Of a DNA stretch of 64,000 bases, positions 57,301-64,000 are shown piece after piece (within the stretch, counting starts at the first letter, position 1; the number at the start of each line of letters is the position of its first letter). The notes beneath the pieces are model-generated. The model made no database searches. It saw only the letters and a list, made by a program, of their open reading frames with translations, and was not told where the DNA came from. The stretch lies in contig WPDH01000138.1 of NCBI GenBank assembly GCA_019137255.1, forward strand, positions 248,001 to 312,000, given 5' to 3'. The DNA comes from Corinectria fuckeliana (taxonomy: Eukaryota; Ascomycota; Sordariomycetes; Hypocreales; Nectriaceae). The position numbers were made by a program, and so were the translations under genes.

Positions 57301-57827
57301 ACAAGCATTTCCAGCGCCCGTTCGATGAAGCTGTGTTTGGGCTTCATACCGTACATGCTGTGGCAGAACAGGATGACGTCGAATTTCTCATCGCCATCAA
57401 TGTTGCTGTCTAGGACGAATGGAATTCGATGAATGTCGGGTGGGCTTTCCAGACAGGGCAGCAGGGGCTCAGTCGCCGAGGTAGGGCAAAGCCATTTCTC
57501 CAATGTTGTGGCAAACAAGTCGTTGGGCTCAAGTGCAGCGTATCTCCCAACCTTCCGTCTCAGACAGTCGGGCAGGTGTCCAAGTACAGTCTTCGGGCCG
57601 GGTCCGATTTCTAGCACTGAGAGATGGATACGCGAGTTGAAGAGAGGGGCTAACAGCAGAGATAGTTGAGGGATGATGAAGTCTTGGTACACCATCCATC
57701 CTGAGCCCTGCACCAAGATGTCGAAGCCAGAGCTGTACTGTGTGTGGGACAACGCCTGCGTCGGGGACAACCCTGTTTCCGTGGCTTTCTGCCTAAGGGT
57801 ACGCTTTAGGGCGTCGAGAGTGGCCAT
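54360..57827 (-). CDS. Methyltransferase-FAD oxidase-kinase-PRTase fusion protein
   Basis: One uninterrupted frame of 1155 codons encodes four enzyme-like domains. Residues about 1-260 resemble a SAM methyltransferase (VLEIGPGPKT motif near 72, FDVILFCHSMYG). Residues about 300-780 are a berberine-bridge-type FAD oxidase: VVGGGHSG, whose His normally carries FAD covalently, VGAGLWLQGGIGHLSR without the second FAD-linking Cys, and BBE-like FGPNRPRLARLKRDSDP. Residues about 785-950 resemble animal-type phosphomevalonate kinase: P-loop GESCAGKDYCAE, SDATKREYA, YKEQHRPALTSF, FITGMRDE. Residues about 955-1155 resemble adenine phosphoribosyltransferase: VPDFPRPGIEFRHVLD, EAGGFVYASALA, PRPP loop VVVVDDVLATGNT. 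It is divergent from GTP cyclohydrolase I. No pathway is known to me for this combination. Confidence 0.85.
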   Translation of the reverse strand: MATLDALKRTLRQKATETGLSPTQALSHTQYSSGFDILVQGSGWMVYQDFIIPQLSLLLAPLFNSRIHLSVLEIGPGPKTVLGHLPDCLRRKVGRYAALEPNDLFATTLEKWLCPTSATEPLLPCLESPPDIHRIPFVLDSNIDGDEKFDVILFCHSMYGMKPKHSFIERALEMLVERPRSGMVVVFHRDGTLHLEGLTCHRTASFPTGVTRVADDDEVLDNFARFVAGFVVQDVDMNKGIQAEWRKVCRALGRREEAHPDHLLFSSPNVMASFTRHATALPELTAQVPWVDGNGGKTVKNREARLHHPAAIMRPTEVRHVQLCVVWALNHGCGLTVVGGGHSGHCLWPNVVSVDMGAFAQVDVLTAAGGEGGDSGSRSGAMSGSGAMSDSLVVAEAGCKTEDIVRETMAAGVTVPLGSRPSVGAGLWLQGGIGHLSRLHGLACDAIVGAVVVSVDSGRVLCVGHVPSQHRPAGAVQHPENETDLLWAMKGAGTNFGIVVSVTFKAYAAPTYSVRNWVVPLSDEVEARLRLRDFDTLIARKLPGHCSADAYLYWDADQLHLGVTMFEASTTGTFETPTSTSVTTLLGPETSSKMVDGVGLFGTEMYVSGMHGGHSGGKTSSFKRCLFLNNMGAADVASILVAAVETRPSPLCYLHLLQGGGAVRDVTDDATAFGCRDWDFACVVTGVWPRDHDGTEAARAAVRWVYDVAGDLLPVSSGAYGADLGPDPRDAGLAAKAFGPNRPRLARLKRDSDPRNVLAYACPLPKAPMEPGLVILVTGESCAGKDYCAEVWISVFTNMAYNRKARVVSISDATKREYAAVTGADVNRLLLDRAYKEQHRPALTSFFQDQVQQRPQLLEEHFLSVLYGAADVDVLFITGMRDEAPVTALSHLVPDSRLIEVRVKAGKETRRVRRGHQVGDGDGDDNKDSMDYRPSLVFYNDTTGNEAAKSFAHHHLLPFLHEDQQRLADMVRPVPDFPRPGIEFRHVLDISQRPGGLALCMSLLQTRFTGDWARVDAVACCEAGGFVYASALAARVNVPLVLIREAGKLPPPTVSVVKSASHMSSSASSISGERMIEMGRGVVRRGASVVVVDDVLATGNTLCAVLRLLDEAGIGAEHVHVMAVAEFPVHRGRELLRQRGFGRVAVQSLLVFGGA

Positions 57828-58816
57828 GTCAGTTCGATGTGAGTGACAGACTAGTAGAGACGGCGATGTACCGCTTCAGTCAGAAACAGAAGTCAACTGA
57901 GTTGAAATGAAATGAACTGAACTGAACTGGATTACACTCGTTTGTAGTCGCCGCTATTTAACCGTTTTGATATTGTGGTGCTAAAGAGACATCATATATC
58001 AGATGCATGGGAGGTGGTCTCTTGACTCCTGACTAGCCAGTCTAAGCAGCTTATCCTCGTTATTGTGGATGCTATTATTAGCCAAGCACTTGCTCTTGAG
58101 CATTCTTGAGCTCCTTACTTCACGATTAATCAGTCGGTGTGAGACTGTTATGTAGGCGGTTATTCCTCATAGCCTGCAGGAGACCATTGAAAATACGTTG
58201 TGTTATCTTGATGCTGCTAGTAAGTGGCCAAGCTGGCCATGTGATCTTGAGCTTACCCAATGGACTAAGACCACGTATACCACGAAGTGTGTTGATATTC
58301 TCGGGTTTCCCGTTCGATGAAGCCGTTGTGGACGGCCTCCGGCATAACTTGTTATATCCTACAGAAATCATGACGTGGCAGGTTTACATCATCCCCAAGA
58401 GTGAAACACTGCATGAGATACGACGTAGGGATGTCACCCACATTATAAGACACAAATGCAATTCATGTATCTAAAACCAAGCAGTGACAAACCAGCGTAA
58501 CATATAGGCGGCCTCCCGCCGAAGTGCAAAGGGACTTTGGACAAGCCTTCAACTTCCGCCAGTTAGTACGTCGGTGGTAACCGATTGTGCAATAAAAGAT
58601 GTCATGGCGGAAGGGCACATGCGTTGATTGTTTCCAGTCTCTCTACTAAGCACCTATCTTATGTGAGCTGGGGGTTCGTCATCCGTCCCCGCGACACAAG
58701 TACAGTACAGAAACCGGGGGGAGAACTTTGCGCTAATACCGCATTTCTTAGACTTCGCACCCGAAGCTTTCTAGCTTTTTGAAGTATTTCGCTGCTCTCT
58801 CGCCGATTGCGCAACA
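57828..58816. promoter_or_regulatory. Divergent promoter of fusion protein and GTP cyclohydrolase I
   Basis: This 989-base region lies between the two start codons. Near 57900-57930 there is a GAAATGAAATGAACTGAACTGAACTGG short repeat run on the fusion-protein side. The middle is AT-rich. No separate gene is convincing. Confidence 0.5.
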
Positions 58817-59823
58817 ATGCCTGATTCCAAAGACGGCGTTAAGAAGAGGGCGTACGACTATGCTGGTGTTTGTTCCCCGACCAGCGATGCTGCAACGCAG
58901 AAGAAGCGCAAGAGTCGCGAGAGCTCTCTAGGCAAGGCCAGGAAAGATTCCCGCGACGAACCGTGCATCGAGAAGACTAGCACACTTGGGAATGGCACCG
59001 TGGCGAGGTCTCCCCGCCCGGTAGTCGACTTTGATGGCATCAGTCGATCTAGTAAGCTTCCCTTGTCTCTCTGTCGCACGGCAGACCTTTGCGGCTTGGT
59101 CTGGGTTGCTTGTACATCTTATAACTAACATCCCAACCCCGTAGTAGCTGGAACCAGAGGACGTCGGGACGAGAATGAGGAACAGGCCAAGGTGCGCCTG
59201 GAGAAGATGCAAGGCGCTGTCCGAACTCTGCTGGAGTGCGTCGGCGAGGATGCCAACCGTGAAGGACTGCTGGACACGCCGTCAAGGTATGCCAAGGCGC
59301 TGCTGTTCCTGACCGAGGGCTACCAGGTCAGTGTGGAGGACACTGTTAACGACGCGCTCTTCAACGAGGGCCACGATGAGATGGTCATTGTCAAAGACAT
59401 TGAGATTTCCAGTGTCTGCGAGCACCACCTTCTGCCCTTTACTGGAAAGGTAAGTCCTGGAACGCCTAGTACACACAGAACCTGGAGAATGCTGGCTGGC
59501 TAACTTTCCCCTTCTAGATGCACGTTGGCTACATCCCCGCCAACACCGTCGTTGGCCTCTCCAAGATCCCTCGCATCGCCGAGATATTCTCCCGTCGCCT
59601 GCAGATCCAGGAGCGCCTCACTAAGCAGGTCGCTCACGCCATCATGAACACGGTGAAGCCCCAGGGCGTCGCCGTCGTCATGGAGTCCAGCCACTTGTGT
59701 ATGGTGGTGCGCGGCGTTGAGAAGACCTGTGCCACGACCTTGACGAGCTGCGTGCTGGGATGCTTCGAGCGTAAGAGCAAGACGCGAAATGAGTTTATGA
59801 ATCTGATTGGCGTGAACCGGTAG
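58817..59823 (+). CDS. GTP cyclohydrolase I
   Basis: This enzyme converts GTP to 7,8-dihydroneopterin triphosphate, the first step to folate, biopterin and 7-deazapurines. It has 280 residues from exons 58817-59051, 59148-59449 and 59518-59823. Residues 1-95 are a basic, low-complexity fungal extension (KKRAYDYAG). The catalytic core starts at RLEKMQGAVRTLLECVGED. Zinc ligands are in CEHHLLPF and SSHLCMVVRG, and MHVGYIP, GLSKIPRIAEIFSRRLQIQERLT and NEFMNLI are typical. Intron 1 ends in a tandem acceptor GTAGTAG. It may be the housekeeping gene or a paralogue; divergence from common fungal residues in ESSHLCMVVRGVEKTCATTL is mild. It shares a promoter with the four-domain fusion. Confidence 0.95.
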
Positions 59824-60132
59824 AATGGGATCATTTCGCACTTAGTCTACGTAATAGTGTTGGCCAGGAGATCCGATCTGTCCTTTGATATGGCACTGGC
59901 ATCTTGGTAAGGATCCATCTGCTTCCACACCTTCTCTAGCAGTGGCTTCCTAAACTTGGGGCAGAGTTCACATGTTCCTCATTCAAACAATTTATTTGCA
60001 GCCCCAAGTTACCGTCTTGATGCACAGGACACTCTGGATATCTGTGCATAATGCGATGGATAGTCTGTAAACTCACATTTAGGCTTAAGAGCGTACTAAG
60101 TTCATAGTACAGAGCGCTCACAGTACTAACCC

Positions 60133-61542
60133 TTACATACTGTCTTCCCGAAAATCCTCTAGAGTTAACCCGTTCTTCGTCACAGCTCCCGCGTCAGCGC
60201 CCTTGCTTTGCAGCAACTCCACCACCGTCCAGTGCTTGTTCCATGCGGCTAGATGTATTGGCGTCCATTCTTCCTTGTCCCGCGCGTCCAGGACGGCACC
60301 TCGGTCGAGCAGAACCTTCACAACGTCCACCAGGCCTTGTCGGGCGGCGCGGTGTAGCGGCGTCTGGCCCTCACGGTCAGGGTGCTCGACATTGATGTCC
60401 CCGTCCATGATGTCCGCCGGCTCGCGAAGGGGCCTGTTTCTGTATGGCTTCATCGTAGCCTCGATGTCGGCGCCGTGGTCTAGAAGGAGTGTGGCCATTG
60501 CGGCTCGATTGTCTGGAATCAGCCACCCACCGGAAAGCATGCTGAACCCAGCGACGGCGTTGTGGAGTGGCATCTCACGGCCGTCGTTGCTCCCTCGATT
60601 CACGTCGGCGCCACGCTGGAGCAGCAGCTCCGCCACTTCCAGCTGACCGTGCTTCGCCGCCATGCCGAGCAAAGTGGCGCCAGTATACGACGTTTCGTGC
60701 ACGTCTACGCCGGCGTCCAATGCCCGGCTCATCAGTTTTGTCATGCCGGCTTCAGCGGCTTCTTTCGTGACGATGGCGACGCCGCCAGAGTCTCTGATTT
60801 GGATGCTGACTCCGGCATCGATTAGAATCAGGGCGGTGTTCTCATTGTATCTGCGGCATGCCTCTTCCAGAGCAGCCTCGCCACAGGTTGGACTAGAAGG
60901 GTCATCTGGGCCCCTGAGATTCACGTCCAAGCCGGCGTCGAGCAGCATTTGCATCACCTCGACGCTGCCAGCTTTTCCAGCGCTGCCTAGAACGGACGGG
61001 CCGTTGGGATCGGCACCAGCATCCAGGAGCATCCTCGCCAACGACGGGCTCTCGGAGGATGCAGCCACGGCCAAGGCACAAGTGTGTGCTTCAGGAGAGG
61101 CGTTGGGGCTAACACCCCATTCGAGAAGAAGGCGTGCAGTGTCTTCGGAACGTCGGTCGCATGCTATGACCAGGGTATTGTGGCGGTTGGTAGCCTCTCG
61201 AACTGCAACGGCCCCCTCCTCCAAGAAGCGGCTCGGCTTCATTAGAACTCGCAAAACGGCCGAGTGCCCGGCAAATGCAGCCACCGCCAGTGCATTGCTA
61301 TCAGGCATGTACGTGCTGTCAAACGGCACGGCGCCCCTCTTTAGAAGAAATTCGACTTTAACTCCGGAGCCTCGTCTGGCGGCAGCGATAATGGGCGTCC
61401 TCCCATTGCCGTTTCTCTCATCCGGTTCGACGCCAGCATTCAGGAACCTCTGCAAAGGGTCACTGTCACCGGCCAACTCACCGGCCAACACGGCCTGATG
61501 CAGCGTCTTTCCAGAGCCCTTAGCCTTGACCTGCGTGAACAT
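60133..61542 (-). CDS. Ankyrin-repeat protein
   Basis: This intronless frame of 469 residues begins MFTQVKAKGSGKTLHQAVLAG and is built of about ten ankyrin repeats, recognisable by RTPIIAAARRG, VEVMQMLLDAGLDV, LLGMAAKHGQLEVAELLLQRGADV, QTPLHRAARQGLVDVVKVLLDRGA and WTPIHLAAWNKHWTVVELL. Ankyrin arrays bind protein partners. Its ATG directly follows an in-frame TAG (61543-61545) that separates it from a 198-codon open frame upstream, so the present product may be only the C-terminal part of a larger ancestor. Confidence 0.85.
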   Translation of the reverse strand: MFTQVKAKGSGKTLHQAVLAGELAGDSDPLQRFLNAGVEPDERNGNGRTPIIAAARRGSGVKVEFLLKRGAVPFDSTYMPDSNALAVAAFAGHSAVLRVLMKPSRFLEEGAVAVREATNRHNTLVIACDRRSEDTARLLLEWGVSPNASPEAHTCALAVAASSESPSLARMLLDAGADPNGPSVLGSAGKAGSVEVMQMLLDAGLDVNLRGPDDPSSPTCGEAALEEACRRYNENTALILIDAGVSIQIRDSGGVAIVTKEAAEAGMTKLMSRALDAGVDVHETSYTGATLLGMAAKHGQLEVAELLLQRGADVNRGSNDGREMPLHNAVAGFSMLSGGWLIPDNRAAMATLLLDHGADIEATMKPYRNRPLREPADIMDGDINVEHPDREGQTPLHRAARQGLVDVVKVLLDRGAVLDARDKEEWTPIHLAAWNKHWTVVELLQSKGADAGAVTKNGLTLEDFREDSM

Positions 61543-62139
61543 CTATGTTCGAGGCAGTATTGCACCGGAGGGTGCACTGAATCGAGTTGGAGATGTAGGC
61601 GAGTTAGCACGGGTGTGCTTCCAGGAGGTTTGTTCCACGAAGGGCCTTGGTGCTCTGCCAACTGTATTCCTGGCCCCTGACCTGTCTTCACGGCTTCTAG
61701 GAAGAACCTCGATCCCAACGGGCATCAATGGGCTGTGGCCAGTGCCCGCTGTTCGTAACGACCTCGATATAGGTGAGCTGGACTTCTCCAGGTACCCTTC
61801 TCGTAGTGAATAAATACCGTTGCTCGGGGTTTGCTTGGGCGTTGGCCTCAGCTGGTCAGGGTGCTCTTTACGGAGATGCGGCATAGCTGCCGGAGTTATC
61901 TTCAGATGCCACTCAGCCGTGGCACTGCGTGCGTGATCGTTCATGGGGATCTTCGGCCGGCGTCTCGCCTGCGTACTGGAATGCGAAGGCGACAAAGACT
62001 GCGAAGAGCCTGACGGACTAAGAACAGGGGAGAGTCTTTGGGCTGAAGGCTGGGCCACGGGGAGTTGTAGACTCCCGTCATCCCATTCGTCAGCTGTGTT
62101 TTTGCTCCTCACGCTCCGTGAAGTGTAGCTGCGCCCCAT
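61543..62139 (-). CDS. Hypothetical Ser/Pro-rich ORF upstream of ankyrin gene
   Basis: This open frame of 198 residues starts MGRSYTSRSVRSKNTADEW, 5 bases after the CorA-like frame's stop. It is low-complexity, rich in Ser, Pro and Arg, with no domain. Its TAG is followed in the same frame by the ATG of the ankyrin protein. It could be an N-terminal disordered part of the ankyrin protein cut off by a nonsense change, or non-coding. Confidence 0.4.
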   Translation of the reverse strand: MGRSYTSRSVRSKNTADEWDDGSLQLPVAQPSAQRLSPVLSPSGSSQSLSPSHSSTQARRRPKIPMNDHARSATAEWHLKITPAAMPHLRKEHPDQLRPTPKQTPSNGIYSLREGYLEKSSSPISRSLRTAGTGHSPLMPVGIEVLPRSREDRSGARNTVGRAPRPFVEQTSWKHTRANSPTSPTRFSAPSGAILPRT

Positions 62140-62143
62140 CCAT

Positions 62144-63928
62144 TCAAGCCATGGCAGCGCATATAGAAGACTCTCGGGCGCGCCTCAGCACTGTCCTGAC
62201 CATCTCAGAGCTTGAAAGCATCAGGACAAAGAAGGAGAAGGCCAGGATCCCAAGTGCCGTGACGACGAAGATCCAGAGCGGCACATCCCCCCCGAGCGGC
62301 TGGACTTGCATGCTGAAAACCCCACTGGCTAGACTGAGCGGGACAAGGACGAAGCCAAGGTAGGACAGGCGCTTGAGGTCGCGGGCCTCGTTCATGGACA
62401 TGCGGGCCTCGTACAGCGAGATCTTGCTGACTTGCTGCTCGAGGAACCCGTCGCACGCGGCTTTGAGATCTCTCAGTTGCTCGGCAAATTATTCAAAGTC
62501 GGCCATCAAATTCTTCAGGCCAGCCGCGCCCGGGAGTTGAGACTGCTGTATTGGCGCCAGGCCCGTGGTGCGCATGTCGGTTCCGGTGTCCTGAGCAAGA
62601 CGCCGCATGTTCTCGAGCGAGCAGTTGACGTATCGTAGGTGTTGTGAGAACTCCCGGGCTTGTCTGCGTACATGGCTCCGGCTTCAGCATCGCCATAAAC
62701 TGCGGACGTATTGGCAAAGGGCTCGTACAACGCCCTCCACTGCCGCCGGTAGAGCTCCAGTTGGGCAGCAAAGGCTTCGGCGAAGGATCCGAGGTATAGC
62801 CATGCGATCAGACGCGGATCCTCGAGGATTTCATTGTATTCAGCCAACGTGATGCTGCTGAGGGCGGCCCTGAACGAGTCGTGCAGCGTGGCGGTGGGTG
62901 ACCGGAAAACCTGCTTCATGGCCGACGCCGCCGGGTTGAAGTCGACCCCGAGGCAGTCGTCCTCTGTCGCCAGGAGTAGGACTTTTTATTCACATGCCCG
63001 GTCAGCATCTCATTCGGGCTCAAGATAGGAGGCAGGTGCATGATGTATCTTACCGGTCCAGCTCTTGTCTTGCGTCGGCACGCCTGGCAGAGCCTTTTGC
63101 AGCGATGGGGACCAGGCTTTTCCGTCGATCACCATGGCTAGATGGTTTCCTTGATCTACTCCGATGCGCAACTCAATGCGGTTTTCCTTTTCCCTTTGCC
63201 ATGATGGTGTCGCCTGTTCCGTATGGGCTCGCAGCCGTGCAGAACGCGGCGTGTAAGCCAGGTGCGCCTCCTGGTCCAGATACCAGAGTAGAAGCTCTGG
63301 ATCAGGTTGCAGTGCACCAACAACATACTTCAGAACATCGGGATCTGGAAGGAACGAAGAGTGCTCTTCAATGGGGTGCTCCTCTATGACGCCAGCAGTT
63401 CTCGCCCGGGTCAAAACGGGGGCGTCGCTATAGCCAGTGGCACTGGCACTGGCACTGGCACTGGAACTATTGTCCCTGCTCTGAGAACGTTGGCTGCTAA
63501 AGTCCGTCGTCTGCGAGAGTTGCTGAGCAAGCGGTTAGTAACATGGTCTCAGTATGCCCGACAATCCCTTCTTCGCGACAGAGTAGTCCTCGGCGTACCC
63601 GATCCCGAGCCTCATCCCCGACGCCACTAATGCTTGTCACGTAGACGAGACGAATCCTAGCCTCCCTCAAGTCCCGGTCGGCGAGTGCTTCGGCGAGTGC
63701 CTCATTGTGCTCAGGGCTGGAAAATGTTTGATAGGATACGGATCCATTAATTGGGTCTGAGAAATCAGCTATAATCGTGCGGGTGTTGTCTTGGAGAACA
63801 GGATACAGGTGTCTAGCCTGAAAGTCCTCATCATGCTCCAGGTATTTGGCAAGCCAGAGATAACGGTTATTATCACGGGCAAGCTTGTGGAGATTAGAGA
63901 CGTAGGCCGACGATTCTTGCGTATTCAT
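62144..63928 (-). pseudogene. CorA-like magnesium transporter, apparently broken
   Basis: The frame pieces read as a fungal CorA-like membrane protein. The N-terminal part starts at 63928 (MNTQESSAYVSNLHK). A middle part contains PDPDVLKYVVGAL and WQREKENRIELRIGVDQGNH. After an intron starting at about 63053 come FNPAASAMKQVFRSP and EDPRLIAWLYLGSF. The C-terminal part has LKRLSYLGFVLVPLSLASG, two membrane spans and SMQV where CorA has a GMN-type motif. Two defects are seen: a 1-base frame change near 62650-62690 with no usable splice site, and a TAA after MADFE near 62490. The protein would carry Mg2+ or related ions at a membrane. Gene-model error is possible, but both defects are in conserved sequence. 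Confidence 0.65.
63439..63462. repeat. Hexanucleotide microsatellite (GGCACT)4
   Basis: GGCACT is repeated four times with imperfect copies on both sides. Read on the minus strand in the CorA-like frame it codes for an alternating Ser-Ala run. Length is in steps of two codons, so copy-number change keeps the frame. Confidence 0.7.
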
Positions 63929-64000
63929 TAAGAGAGGGTGCTAATACACCGGCTGTTCGATGAATGAGGAAGGGGAAAAAAGGGAAAAGAGGGATGTGCC

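Noticed and set aside
58126..58474. Overlapping small frames on both strands between the fusion gene and GTP cyclohydrolase I
   Set aside because: Both are about 80-110 codons, mutually antisense, without motif or start context; treated as promoter sequence.
1..64000. tRNA, rRNA and CRISPR arrays
   Set aside because: I saw no tRNA-like cloverleaf with A and B boxes, no rRNA sequence and no spaced identical repeats; CRISPR is not expected in a fungus.

Overview
This is a gene-dense segment of a filamentous ascomycete (Pezizomycotina, most like a Sordariomycete) nuclear genome. Short 45-75 nt introns with GT/AG borders and CTNAC-type branch sites, Zn2Cys6 regulation, an AA9 lytic polysaccharide monooxygenase, BAHD-type acyltransferase, ankyrin and CorA-like proteins, and AT-rich gene-free islands all fit. 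The species cannot be told from the sequence alone. Exon borders below were worked out by hand from reading-frame continuity and splice sites.

Region 0.2-19.9 kb is a catabolic-looking oxidative cluster: sugar-porter MFS transporter, zinc alcohol dehydrogenase and aldehyde dehydrogenase (divergent pair), epoxide-hydrolase-type alpha/beta hydrolase and an FAD monooxygenase fused to a multi-pass membrane domain (divergent pair), a Zn2Cys6 regulator and a Baeyer-Villiger monooxygenase (divergent pair), an SDR and a second Baeyer-Villiger monooxygenase (divergent pair). No scaffold-building enzyme (PKS, NRPS, terpene synthase, prenyltransferase) is seen. A palindrome TCGGC-N4-GCCGA (core CGG-N6-CCG) lies in the promoters of all these units, exact in four and degenerate in two, and defines a likely regulon. 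Together the genes could take up an alicyclic or terpenoid compound, hydroxylate it, oxidise it to a ketone, insert oxygen, open the ring and oxidise the resulting alcohol to an acid.

Region 19.9-27.9 kb has AT-rich gene-poor islands separating a BAHD-like acyltransferase (21.5-23.2 kb) and a secreted M14 carboxypeptidase (24.4-25.8 kb).

Region 27.9-42.6 kb is a block of mostly unrecognised genes: a C2H2-SET gene and a low-complexity protein gene, each interrupted by in-frame TAG codons, several coiled-coil or single-membrane-span proteins, and a four-span membrane protein.

Region 43-53 kb carries a beta-lactamase-like serine hydrolase, a second FAD monooxygenase, a kinesin-13-like motor and an AA9 LPMO.

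Region 53.7-64 kb holds a decayed class II aldolase gene, a remarkable single-ORF 1155-residue protein that joins a methyltransferase-like domain, a berberine-bridge-type FAD oxidase, a phosphomevalonate-kinase-like P-loop domain and an adenine-phosphoribosyltransferase-like domain, a GTP cyclohydrolase I transcribed divergently from it, and then an ankyrin-repeat gene and a broken CorA-like transporter gene. The four-domain protein plus GTP cyclohydrolase I is the best candidate here for an undescribed pathway, possibly making a modified pterin or purine.
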